From contig JAHHRG010000045.1 in NCBI GenBank assembly GCA_020025965.1, positions 1 to 17,167 on the forward strand: a DNA stretch of 17,167 nucleotides, given 5' to 3'. Positions 8,366 to 15,377 of this stretch are shown here, piece by piece. The DNA is from Sutterella sp. Lineage in GTDB: Bacteria > Pseudomonadota > Gammaproteobacteria > Burkholderiales > Burkholderiaceae_F. A model generated the notes under the pieces. The model searched no databases. It was not told where the DNA came from and saw only the letters and a list, made by a program, of their open reading frames with translations. The translations under genes were made by a program, and so were the position numbers. Numbering within the stretch: the stretch's first letter is position 1; each line of letters opens with the position of its first letter.

Positions 8366-8573
8366 AGATACTTCAACTATTGGTCGTGCCGTGATATTTA
8401 AGAAAAAATGCCGGACGGTCCGAGGTGAATTCAGGCCGAATGAAACTCAAATATTTGATCAAAAACGAGGCCTGTTCTTTGACGTTCAGAAGTTATCGAT
8501 TCGGTGGAATCCGGTTTTTTTTAGATTTTCAACAACGACAATCGTTTTGAGTCCCGGAGACAAAGAACGATGA

Positions 8574-8828
8574 GAATCAAAAGCGGATATTGAGCGGCGG
8601 GAAAAATGGGTCAATACCCAGCTCCACATCACCAAGAGAGGCCACAAGCGGCGATGCTCTTTACTTGTAGAAGCAGTCGAAGCTCCTTTGGGAAGCGTAA
8701 AACCAAAACAATGTCCCTTGAGGACGATAGCTAATGAAGTACATCAACTCTGGAAGAAGGACTGTGCCATGGCGTCTAGCATGGATGGATCAATCAGTGT
8801 GGGCGTACGAACTTTCTTCTTAACTTGA
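8574..8828 (+). pseudogene. Open frame without start codon, probable gene remnant of unknown family
   Basis: Between a TGA at 8571-8573 and a TGA at 8826-8828 there are 84 open codons with no good start. The translation has protein-like composition, for example RREKWVNTQLHITKRGHKRR, SLLVEAVEAPLGSV and TIANEVHQLWKKD, unlike the stop-rich surroundings, and its G+C content is higher than the sequence that follows. I do not recognise the family; a transposase tail is a guess only. The frame upstream of the TGA (8391-8573) is continuous with it, so a single nonsense mutation in a longer decayed gene is possible. Confidence 0.35.
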
Positions 8829-8955
8829 TCCACGCGGAACTTCGAAAGCGATACTTCGCATTGATACGGCGGTAAACGTGGCGAGCAATAAAACAACATT
8901 TACTCTACGGTTAGACGATAAGATTTCTCATTTAGTCAATATCAAGATACACCGG

Positions 8956-8970
8956 TCTGGTTAAACCAGA
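8956..8970. repeat. Perfect 15-bp palindrome (operator-like)
   Basis: TCTGGTTAAACCAGA is perfectly symmetric about its central A, and ACC/GGT flank it with a small offset. With a one-base centre it cannot fold as an RNA hairpin, so a DNA-binding dimer site is more likely than a terminator. No adjacent gene explains it. Confidence 0.45.
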
Positions 8971-9202
8971 GGTACTCGCTGATCTAAAGTTATTATTTAT
9001 AGGGTTAATGCAGAAATTCTGTTGTGATCTATATTTTAAATATAAGTATTATAAATATTTTCGTTATTTTTTGAAGTTTATATATTATCATTTGCGATAA
9101 AGCTAGAGTCTTTATCATTTAATAGTCACAACTCAAGTGTTAAATTATCAATAGCGTCTTGTGAAGATTTGGCGCAAGTTCTAAGTTTTGTATCTGTATT
9201 TT

Positions 9203-9284
9203 TTGCAATGAATATCATCAATTCAAAAAAACAACTGAAATTTGTTTCAGACTCATTGCAAAACAAATGATATTACTATTGCAA
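9203..9284. repeat. Nested imperfect inverted repeat with inner hairpin
   Basis: TTGCAAT (9203-9209) and AATATCAT (9211-9218) pair with ATGATATT (9267-9274) and ATTGCAA (9278-9284). Inside lies CTGAAA-TTTG-TTTCAG (9235-9250). A competing arm, TCATTGCAAAA at 9253-9263, can also pair with 9201-9211. GCGTCT (9154-9159) and AGACGC (9290-9295) may extend the symmetry outward. Role unknown. Confidence 0.4.
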
Positions 9285-9715
9285 CGAGTAGACGCAAGAA
9301 GAATTTGTCGATAGCATCTCCAAAACTGCAAGACCTTCGCGGATCCTCTGGTGAAACGATTGAGAAAGTCACTCACAACTACACCAGAATCTCTTAAGGA
9401 TCGATGCCCAATTTGTGCTATGTCTGATCCTCTTCCCTGAAGACATCAACGGTTCTCTGACGTTACATTTTTTTCATAGAAGCCATCGCTTTAATAAACG
9501 ACCTGACAGCAATTCTGTCTACTGAGAGATATATACGGGCATTGCTAATATGAGTATGAAAATATTCCAACCTTCCTGAAATGTGACTGAATTGAAAGCT
9601 TTGTGCTTAATCTAGCAACCACTCCGACAGGCAAACCCTAACAAACTTAAGTATGCTGTAGTTTATTTGAAGATAATTCTCCATTAGATGAACACTGAGG
9701 TGATAGGTAATCCGC

Positions 9716-9892
9716 ATGAATAAATTCGAAGCATTAGTTCGAGATCATAAGATTGGCGAACACGATGAACAGAAACGAAACAATGAGGACAACAATTCTT
9801 TCCAGGGCATCAATATTTCCAAACGTTCTCGAGGCAAGGTTGACATGTCTTACGCTTTAATAAAAACAAAGAAAAGTGTTCCGCTTGAGTAA
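9716..9892 (+). CDS. Small hypothetical ORF, 58 codons
   Basis: ATG at 9716 follows GAGGTG and TAGG within the preceding 20 nt, a usable ribosome site, and the frame runs 58 codons to TAA. The product begins MNKFEALVRDHKIGEHDEQK and is hydrophilic, basic and Asn-rich, with KVDMSYALIKTKKSVPLE at the end; it has no signal peptide or membrane segment. The codons are richer in G+C than the flanking AT-rich DNA, which argues mildly for coding or for a decayed coding remnant. A TAG just upstream rules out N-terminal extension. I do not recognise the family, and no operon partner is visible. Confidence 0.3.
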   Translation: MNKFEALVRDHKIGEHDEQKRNNEDNNSFQGINISKRSRGKVDMSYALIKTKKSVPLE

Positions 9893-10110
9893 AAATTATT
9901 CTGATGTACATTCGAGTGCTGTGGTAAGAATGTTCGAGTATTTATACAGATTTTGCTGAATAATTAATAATTAGAAAGATTTAATGTATTTTGAACTAGA
10001 ATTTCACCGTATTTATTATATTTGATAGGTGCAAAAAAAAGAATTCCCTGTGATATTCAGTTGAAATTCAGCGATTCTTTAATTACATAGGCATCGAAGA
10101 ATGGCAGCAT

Positions 10111-10129
10111 AGTGATACCAACTATCACT
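10111..10129. repeat. Perfect 7-bp inverted repeat with 5-nt spacer
   Basis: AGTGATA-CCAAC-TATCACT. It could be an operator or a small hairpin. There is no T-run after it on either strand, so it is not a terminator, and no convincing gene is adjacent. Confidence 0.35.
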
Positions 10130-10528
10130 GTCTCTCGAAAGAAATTAAATCTTAATTGTAATAAGGTAAACGTGATTGTTAATGTTGATGTTATTTCGGA
10201 ATAAACGAAAAAAGATCATAGATCTAATATCATATGTCGTGACTAATACGGTATTTGCGTCTTTGTTTTTTAAGGTCAAAATGCTTGGTAATATATGCAA
10301 TAGCCTGGCATTTATCCGGAGAAATTGAAAGAAATATCTAGTGAGAAAGAGTAACGGGATAGTAAGATGTGGTAGACTAAACGCTTTTTCCGAAGGGAGG
10401 TTGTCTAGCTTTTTATTTCTCCCCAATACTTCCATTAATCAACTGCCATTGTCGCGTTTTTTCATATCACCCTCCCACTATAGTGTTCTGAAGTTAGCAA
10501 CATCCAGTCAGAAAAGGGTATGGCGAAC

Positions 10529-10558
10529 GAAAGCCGTTTGAAAAAGGCCTCGGCTTTC
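10529..10558. repeat. 8-bp inverted repeat upstream of the autotransporter gene
   Basis: GAAAGCCG (10529-10536) and CGGCTTTC (10551-10558) flank a 14-nt spacer, ending about 50 nt before the autotransporter start. It lies in the probable 5' untranslated or promoter region; a regulatory role is inferred from position only. Confidence 0.35.
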
Positions 10559-10611
10559 AAAAGTTCTTCAAGTAACCGTAGTGGGTGTTTTCATTCAAAG
10601 GAATAAATAAA

Positions 10612-12693
10612 TTGCCTTTACCACGAATCAGTTCTGTCAATCTCTCGCTCTTCGCGGCTTTAAGTGCTTTAGCCGGAGGAACTTTCGCGCAAAATTTCGA
10701 ATGGATTGGCATCGTTAATGCTTCAGGTAGCCCTCAGAAATCTCCAGCGGCCGGAAGCTACGAAAACATCAATATTCATGCCACAGGGGCCAGTCCTGCC
10801 ATTTGGTCCGACACGACGGAAGCCGCTATTATCAAGGGCGGAAAAACAATCGCAGCAACCGGAAACGTAAGCATCGTTAATTCAGTCCAACACAACAAGG
10901 TCGATAACAACGGGGCTCTCTACGTCTCAGAAGGCTCGACTGTTGATTTCAATGGGGGGCAAATATATATAGCTGCCATTGGCGGTCATGAAGGTCGCAA
11001 TGACAGTACGGCCATTTCAGCCAAAACTCCTGGTTTCGGAAAAAACCAAGGCAACACTGTCAACGTTTCTGGCGAAACAGTTCAATTGATCGGTTCTTTG
11101 GATGTCTCTTCTTTTTTGGGAAATGGCTCCAATGCGATCAACGTTACGTTAAATGGTTCCAATTCCTTTTGGTACGGGAGTGCCATTGGTGAATTCGGCA
11201 AAAATACCGTTAATGTCAATCTAGAAAACGGGGCAACCTGGATTTACAACCCGTCCTCTTCCTGGCTCAATACCGGAGGACAACTCAAGCAGCTCACTCT
11301 CAATAATGGGAACATCCTCCTCGCTGACGACCTGATTTGGGAAAGGTATGAAAGCACGATCATTCGCGGAACAGATCTGAAGCTTTCCGAATACCGAGAC
11401 CGAGAAAAACATTACACGGGTGTCGACATAAAAAATCTCTCTGGCAAGGGAGGCAATTTCATCATCGATCTTGACTGGGAAAGCAATCTCGGGAAACAAA
11501 AGGCCGGTGAGACGAGCGACTTTATTACAATCGGCAAAGCGGAAGACAATTCTGCGCAGAAAGTCTTCTTTGATTCTTCCAAAGCCAATCTTGGCGAGAT
11601 GAAACATGGCGACAAACTCTATTTTGCCAGTGTCGCAGAAGGCAATACGACTTTCAGTACCAATATTGACGGCCAGATATTTTTCGCCGCTGACGAACTT
11701 TTCGATTCGCAGTTTGTCACGGAATGTGAACTGTCGGAAGACAATAACGGCAAAACCTTCTGGTATCTCACCAAAAAGCTCGGCAAGACTAATCAGAATG
11801 TTGCATCTTTGGGAAAAACGGGGCGTATCAGCTATGCCGCTTTATCTTCGCTTTCACGCTTTAACGATCGAATAGCCGAACCCGACGATTTGACCGCCAA
11901 AGACAAAGGTGCCTGGGTTCGCATTATGCGTCGCGATTCTGGCTTTGCTGAAGCTTTTGATCTGAAATCCGACCTAGTACAGGTGGGTTACAACGCAGGA
12001 CTCGCCAACGACGGCTTGATCCAAATGATCGGTGTCTCTTTTGATTATGACAAGAGTGATGCAGATCTAAAAGGCATCGTAGGAAAAGGAGACCTCGAAC
12101 GCTTCGGCATAAATTTTTATGTTACGCGTATGAACGACTCTGGCGGTTATGTTGACACTACGCTGAAAGCAGGGCGCTTGAGGAGCCAATACGACCTCTT
12201 CAACGTTATTGGCGATGCAATCGGTTCTTCCCTTCATCAGGATTACACAGGCTTGGCTGTTGAAGCCGGGCGACGCATTACTTTTAACGAACAATATTAT
12301 CTTGAGCCGCAGTTCCAGTTGCAATACTTGAAGATTCAGGGCGACACCTTTTTCACGAAGAGCGGCATCGAAGCCAAAATTCATTCGATTGACAGTCTGA
12401 TCGGTCGCATCGGCATCAGAACGGGTTATCGTTTTAAGTCTGTTGACGGTTCTCTTTTTGCCTATGCCGATGTACTGCGCGAATTTGACGGCAAATACAG
12501 CTATCTTGCCCAAGGGAAATCGACCACTTACGGCGACAGCCTCTCTGGCCGGGAAACCTGGTTTGATCTCGGAATCGGTACTAACACGGCCCTGTCCGAC
12601 AGTGTGAACTGGTGGCTTGATTCACGATTTGTTACGGAAGGCGACTGGAAAGACACCTGGATAATCAATACGGGACTTCGCGTTCGCTTCTAA
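10612..12693 (+). CDS. Classical (type Va) autotransporter, outer-membrane beta-barrel with secreted passenger
   Basis: Autotransporters export an N-terminal passenger through or at an outer-membrane barrel formed by their own C-terminus. Seen (693 aa from TTG at 10612): signal peptide MPLPRISSVNLSLFAALSAL and on to a cleavage site before QNFEW; a passenger of about 400 residues rich in Asn/Gly/Ser/Val with beta-helix-like strands (NTVNVSGETVQLIG, NAINVTLNGSNSFW, NTVNVNLENGATW); and a C-terminal barrel of about 262 residues from GAWVRIMRR to a terminal RVRF, with amphipathic strands and a final Phe. The frame opens further to GTG at 10585, but that codon lacks a ribosome site, whereas AAAGGA sits about 9 nt before the TTG, and the signal peptide begins right there. 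No protease triad or binding motif is visible in the passenger, so its activity is unknown. The gene is monocistronic and less G+C-rich than the tra genes. Confidence 0.9.
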   Translation: MPLPRISSVNLSLFAALSALAGGTFAQNFEWIGIVNASGSPQKSPAAGSYENINIHATGASPAIWSDTTEAAIIKGGKTIAATGNVSIVNSVQHNKVDNNGALYVSEGSTVDFNGGQIYIAAIGGHEGRNDSTAISAKTPGFGKNQGNTVNVSGETVQLIGSLDVSSFLGNGSNAINVTLNGSNSFWYGSAIGEFGKNTVNVNLENGATWIYNPSSSWLNTGGQLKQLTLNNGNILLADDLIWERYESTIIRGTDLKLSEYRDREKHYTGVDIKNLSGKGGNFIIDLDWESNLGKQKAGETSDFITIGKAEDNSAQKVFFDSSKANLGEMKHGDKLYFASVAEGNTTFSTNIDGQIFFAADELFDSQFVTECELSEDNNGKTFWYLTKKLGKTNQNVASLGKTGRISYAALSSLSRFNDRIAEPDDLTAKDKGAWVRIMRRDSGFAEAFDLKSDLVQVGYNAGLANDGLIQMIGVSFDYDKSDADLKGIVGKGDLERFGINFYVTRMNDSGGYVDTTLKAGRLRSQYDLFNVIGDAIGSSLHQDYTGLAVEAGRRITFNEQYYLEPQFQLQYLKIQGDTFFTKSGIEAKIHSIDSLIGRIGIRTGYRFKSVDGSLFAYADVLREFDGKYSYLAQGKSTTYGDSLSGRETWFDLGIGTNTALSDSVNWWLDSRFVTEGDWKDTWIINTGLRVRF

Positions 12694-12728
12694 TCTACAT
12701 CTTGCCACTTCGGCCAACCGAGTAGGAA

Positions 12729-12749
12729 GCGTGGAACGATTCTCCACGC
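12729..12749 (+). terminator. Probable terminator of the autotransporter gene
   Basis: GCGTGGA pairs with TCCACGC across a 7-nt loop, 36 nt after the stop codon. The 3' tract (CTCCTCTCAT) is pyrimidine-rich but poor in T, so it is a weak intrinsic terminator or an mRNA-stabilising stem. Confidence 0.45.
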
Positions 12750-12801
12750 CTCCTCTCATACCACCTATCTACCTTCTTGGGAAGTGTTTTATAGTTTTTT
12801 T

Positions 12802-12942
12802 TCATTCCAGAAGATTAACCACAAGGCTGGCCCCAAACGGATTTTCACTCCTTTTGAACGGTGACGGTTTATTTGTGCCGTTGCTGATCACGTTCGAAAG
12901 TTCTCCGGGGTTCAGGAACAGATATTGACGCAATGACGTCTG
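12802..12942 (-). pseudogene. Possible C-terminal remnant of a protein gene
   Basis: A minus-strand frame of 46 codons between a TAA (12945-12943) and a TGA (12804-12802) reads protein-like: QYLFLNPGELSNVI, then KRSENPFGASLVVNLLE at the end. It has no start codon, and upstream in the same frame stops recur. A competing minus frame (13069-12869, about 66 codons, with GGAITIGSLSGIFISLV) overlaps it, so which, if either, was coding is unresolved. I do not recognise the family. Confidence 0.2.
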
Positions 12943-13151
12943 TTACGAGACTGATGAATATCCCACTCAATGAACCGATAGTAATTGCTCCACCTCTAAT
13001 GAGAAGCAATGTGAAAAATTGAACAGGTGAGAAAGCGTCCGAGCAAATATTGTTGTCTGATGCGCGATGTTACTCGCCTTCAATTAGGTGATTGCCAATG
13101 GCCGCTCGAGTGACAAATAATGGCCAGAGGAGAGGATATTCGATTCTTGAG

Positions 13152-13188
13152 TAAAAAAAAGACCGTCCGACGGTTGTCGGGCGGTCTT
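13152..13188 (-). terminator. Intrinsic terminator of the TM2-domain gene
   Basis: On the minus strand AAGACCGCCCGAC pairs with GTCGGACGGTCTT (one G-T type mismatch) across a 4-nt loop and is followed by a run of T. It lies about 25 nt after the TM2 stop codon. Confidence 0.9.
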
Positions 13189-13210
13189 CGAAAACGGTTC
13201 GGTATTGTCT

Positions 13211-13618
13211 TTAGAGATAACCGTTTTTCAGATAACGATTGATAAGTTCCTGGCGTTTCGCTTCAATCGCCTGACGGGCGTAGCGGGGCATTAGGAAGAG
13301 GTCGATGATCATGCCGAAAGACACGATCAAAATGGGGATGCCGGAGAGAATGCTTGAGACGCTCGACGCATCGAATCCCAAGCTGCTCGTCATCCCGGTG
13401 AAAAGAACCGAGACGGTCATCAGAATCACACAGCCCGTATAGAGCATTGCCCAGCGCTTGCGGCCGAGATACCAGTGGTGAGCACCCAAATAACCGACGC
13501 AAAGCCAGAAGACATAGGCGAGAACCAGGGATTTTCTTTCGTTCTGCAAACGGGCTTCGACAAGTTCAAGGACATCGGCGGGGAGGGCGTCGGCCGGTGT
13601 CTTAATGATGGTGCTCAT
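13211..13618 (-). CDS. TM2-domain membrane protein
   Basis: Seen: 135 aa. A cytoplasmic N-terminal stretch of about 30 residues precedes a TM2 domain: the first helix carries the signature GYLGAHHWYLG at residues 42-52, and after further hydrophobic segments (about 58-76 and 92-108) comes IIDLFLMP at 104-111, the usual end of the second TM2 helix. A basic tail follows. The TM2 family is widespread in bacteria; its biochemical role is not established. AAAGGAAG lies directly before the ATG with suitable spacing. The gene is monocistronic, with its own promoter and a strong terminator, and lies downstream of gltS on the same strand but behind the gltS terminator. Confidence 0.88.
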   Translation of the reverse strand: MSTIIKTPADALPADVLELVEARLQNERKSLVLAYVFWLCVGYLGAHHWYLGRKRWAMLYTGCVILMTVSVLFTGMTSSLGFDASSVSSILSGIPILIVSFGMIIDLFLMPRYARQAIEAKRQELINRYLKNGYL

Positions 13619-13655
13619 GGTCTTCCTTTGAATGGTTCTGACGGGATCAGTTCTT

Positions 13656-13685
13656 ATTGTATCCTGCGGTTCGCTGACTTGGCAT
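13656..13685 (-). promoter_or_regulatory. Probable promoter of the TM2-domain gene
   Basis: On the minus strand TACAAT (13661-13656) matches five of six -10 bases; ATGCCA (13685-13680) lies 18 nt upstream as a weak -35. The start of translation is about 40 nt downstream. Confidence 0.45.
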
Positions 13686-13714
13686 CGCGTGTTTTTAGCG
13701 CTCGGGAAGGTCTC

Positions 13715-13751
13715 AAAAAAAACCGCAGCTCTACAAAAAGAACTGCGGTTT
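13715..13751 (-). terminator. Intrinsic terminator of gltS
   Basis: On the minus strand AAACCGCAG pairs with CTGCGGTTT across a 14-nt loop and is followed by a T-run (8 T in total with the arm). It begins about 28 nt after the gltS stop. Confidence 0.9.
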
Positions 13752-13778
13752 CTCTCGGTTGGCGTTGATTGTGAGTAA

Positions 13779-15029
13779 TTAGAGTGCGCCGAACCAAGTA
13801 ATGACGATGGCGTTGATCAAGTCAATGAGGAACGCACCGACCAAACTCACGATCAGCCAAGCGCGCGGGCTCGAACCGTACTTTTCGGCAATAGCCTGCA
13901 TGTTCGCGAGACCGTTGGCCGTCGCGCCCATGGAGAAGCCGATACCGCCGGCGGAAAGCATCACGGCATCGTAGTTGCGACCGAAGGCCGTGAAGATGAA
14001 GGTCCAGGCAAAAACGAGCATCAGCACCGTCTGAGCCGCCAGAATGATCACGAGCGGAAGCGCAAGGTGCATGAGTTCGTGAAGCTTCAGGCTGTTGATG
14101 GCCATCGTCACGAAGAGAACGAGACTGATGTCGGCTACGGCGTCAAGGCCCTTGCCCTGAATCTGGACCTTACCGCTCATGTCGGCGAGGTTTCGAAGAA
14201 CGGCCGCCACAATCATGGAACCGATGTAGGCGGGAAGCGTAATGTACTGTCCCAGGAAATTGGACACAACGGTGCCGAGACCCATACAGATGGCGACGAT
14301 GGCGCTCGCCTTCATAATTTCATCCGTGAAGCTCGGGTTCTTGGCAGAGCCCGGATTGACAATGTCGGTTTCCATGTCTTCTGGAATATGAAGTTCGGGT
14401 TCGGGGGTGCTTACGGCCTTCGGGGTTTTGACCTTGTATTTGCGAATGCACCATTCACCGAAGGGACCGCCGATCAAGAGGGCGGCCACCATACCGAAGG
14501 TCGCGGCGGTAATACCGACGGCCGTCCCGCCGGCAATACCGTAGGTTTCTTCAAAGTAGGGACCGAAAGCGGCGGCCGTACCCAGACCGCCCATCATGGA
14601 GACGGAACCTGCGAGAATGCCGTAGTGGAAGTCAAGCCCCATAGCTTCGGCAATACCGATGCCCAAACCGTTCTGAAGGAAGAGCAGGACCGTGACGCAC
14701 AAAAGGAAGCCTACGAGGAGCTTGCCGCCCGTGGCGACCACCTTGAGGCTTGCCATCAGACCGATCGTCGTAAAGAAAGCGAGCATCAGCACCGTCTGAA
14801 GCGTGCTGTCGATCTGAAGACGAACGATACCGAAATACTCAAGCGTCGACATGATGACGGCGAACGTCATACCGCCGACAACAGGGCTCGGAATCGAGTA
14901 TTTGGCGAGAAAGGGAATTCTATTCTTAACCCATACACCGAAGTAATAGGTTGCAACGGCAAGCGCCACGGCCTGGACTTTGTCCAGTGCAATCACGGGA
15001 ACCGTCTGTGCGAGGGATTCGACGGACAT
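13779..15029 (-). CDS. gltS: Sodium/glutamate symporter GltS (ESS family)
   Basis: GltS imports L- and D-glutamate with sodium across the inner membrane. Seen: 416 aa from ATG at 15029 (E. coli GltS is 401), polytopic, with the two inverted-repeat re-entrant motifs of the ESS family: GSVSMMGGLGTAAAFGP at 141-157 and AGGIGFSMGATANGLANMQ at 360-378. A soluble Pro/Glu-rich cytoplasmic loop at about 200-235 separates the two halves. The frame is open for another 106 codons upstream (to 15347), but that part lacks any family sequence; AAGGA 8 nt before the 15029 ATG and the known N-terminus fix the start. The gene is divergent from pncA and has its own terminator. Confidence 0.95.
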   Translation of the reverse strand: MSVESLAQTVPVIALDKVQAVALAVATYYFGVWVKNRIPFLAKYSIPSPVVGGMTFAVIMSTLEYFGIVRLQIDSTLQTVLMLAFFTTIGLMASLKVVATGGKLLVGFLLCVTVLLFLQNGLGIGIAEAMGLDFHYGILAGSVSMMGGLGTAAAFGPYFEETYGIAGGTAVGITAATFGMVAALLIGGPFGEWCIRKYKVKTPKAVSTPEPELHIPEDMETDIVNPGSAKNPSFTDEIMKASAIVAICMGLGTVVSNFLGQYITLPAYIGSMIVAAVLRNLADMSGKVQIQGKGLDAVADISLVLFVTMAINSLKLHELMHLALPLVIILAAQTVLMLVFAWTFIFTAFGRNYDAVMLSAGGIGFSMGATANGLANMQAIAEKYGSSPRAWLIVSLVGAFLIDLINAIVITWFGAL

Positions 15030-15103
15030 TTCTGTTTTCCTTGTTTGTCCTCTCGTACGGCCGAAAAGAAGGGGCCGACGAGAATTTTGGGGGAGAAACG
15101 ATA

Positions 15104-15109
15104 AATATA
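15104..15109 (-). promoter_or_regulatory. Candidate -10 box of gltS
   Basis: TATATT on the minus strand, about 75 nt before the gltS ATG. No good -35 hexamer stands 16-18 nt upstream, which fits a promoter needing an activator; the dyad at 15136-15155 would then be centred near -49. Confidence 0.35.
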
Positions 15110-15135
15110 GCCGATTGAAATGTGTTTTGGTACGC

Positions 15136-15200
15136 TCTAGGTAATCAACCCTAGAAAGCAATTGGCGATAACCCGAAGGAGTATGGAGGTAAACCCTAGA
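15136..15200. promoter_or_regulatory. Dyad TCTAGG-N8-CCTAGA plus a repeated half-site between gltS and pncA
   Basis: TCTAGG (15136-15141) and CCTAGA (15150-15155) form a perfect 6-bp inverted repeat. AACCCTAGA recurs at 15147-15155 and 15192-15200, 45 nt apart. The arrangement suggests a dimeric regulator acting on gltS and perhaps on the divergent pncA promoter. The regulator is unknown. Confidence 0.45.
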
Positions 15201-15272
15201 CGCTAAAAACACAAGGTTCTTCCGTAGCGTTAGAATGCTTGCCGTGCATGGTTCTAAGAGAAATGACATTCG

Positions 15273-15324
15273 CTTTTCGTTCATGAAAAGGAACGCGTTT
15301 TTTCGTTCGGAGAGAACAAAAAAC
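15273..15324 (+). promoter_or_regulatory. pncA leader with overlapping, mutually exclusive hairpins
   Basis: CTTTTC (15273-15278) can pair with GAAAAG (15285-15290), or CGTTC (15278-15282) with GAACG (15291-15295). GAACG can instead pair with CGTTC (15304-15308), which in turn can pair with GAAC (15314-15317) in a longer G-T6/A6-C stem (15297-15324). The region ends about 50 nt before the pncA ATG. No known riboswitch class is recognised. Confidence 0.35.
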
Positions 15325-15377
15325 CGACAATCTTCGAAGCTGCACATCCCCTCATCAAACTATTTAGGAGCTTTTCG

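Larger units (their letters stand above)
8366..10584. other. AT-rich region of about 2.2 kb without a convincing intact gene
   Basis: Base composition drops visibly relative to both flanks, especially from about 8980 to 10350. Stops are frequent in all frames. Apart from the ORF remnant at 8574-8828, the small ORF at 9716-9892 and the dyads listed separately, I see no RNA gene, CRISPR array or IS element with both ends. The frames at 8391-8573 (plus) and 10145-10435 (minus) lack ribosome sites and recognisable sequence. It separates the tra operon from the autotransporter gene and may be an eroded junction of a mobile element or a cis-acting region. Confidence 0.6.
12694..13151. other. Intergenic region with possible gene remnants
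   Basis: About 460 bases between the autotransporter and the TM2 gene. It holds a hairpin just after the autotransporter and two overlapping minus-strand open frames without start codons (12802-12942 and 12869-13069). No intact gene is visible. Confidence 0.5.

Noticed and set aside
9201..9284. Possible CRISPR or tandem-repeat array
   Set aside because: The repeats are inverted, not direct with regular spacers, and no cas gene is nearby.
9350..9450. Minus-strand open frame of about 75 codons running from near 9447 to 9220
   Set aside because: Protein-like in part (SDIAQIGHRSLRDSG), but without start or ribosome site and passing through the nested inverted repeat; too weak to list as a gene.
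10145..10435. Minus-strand 96-codon ORF in the AT-rich region
   Set aside because: No ribosome site, no recognisable motif, and Ile/Asn/Phe-rich composition as expected for chance frames in AT-rich DNA.
12731..12928. Plus-strand 65-codon ORF after the autotransporter
   Set aside because: It starts inside the terminator hairpin, has no ribosome site and no recognisable sequence.
14067..15104. Plus-strand 345-codon frame opposite gltS
   Set aside because: Its His/Gly/Asn/Arg-rich translation is the typical antisense of a membrane transporter. GltS motifs on the minus strand are unambiguous.
15030..15347. N-terminal extension of GltS by 106 codons
   Set aside because: No GltS homologue has such a segment, it covers the regulatory region, and a good ribosome site precedes the internal ATG at 15029.
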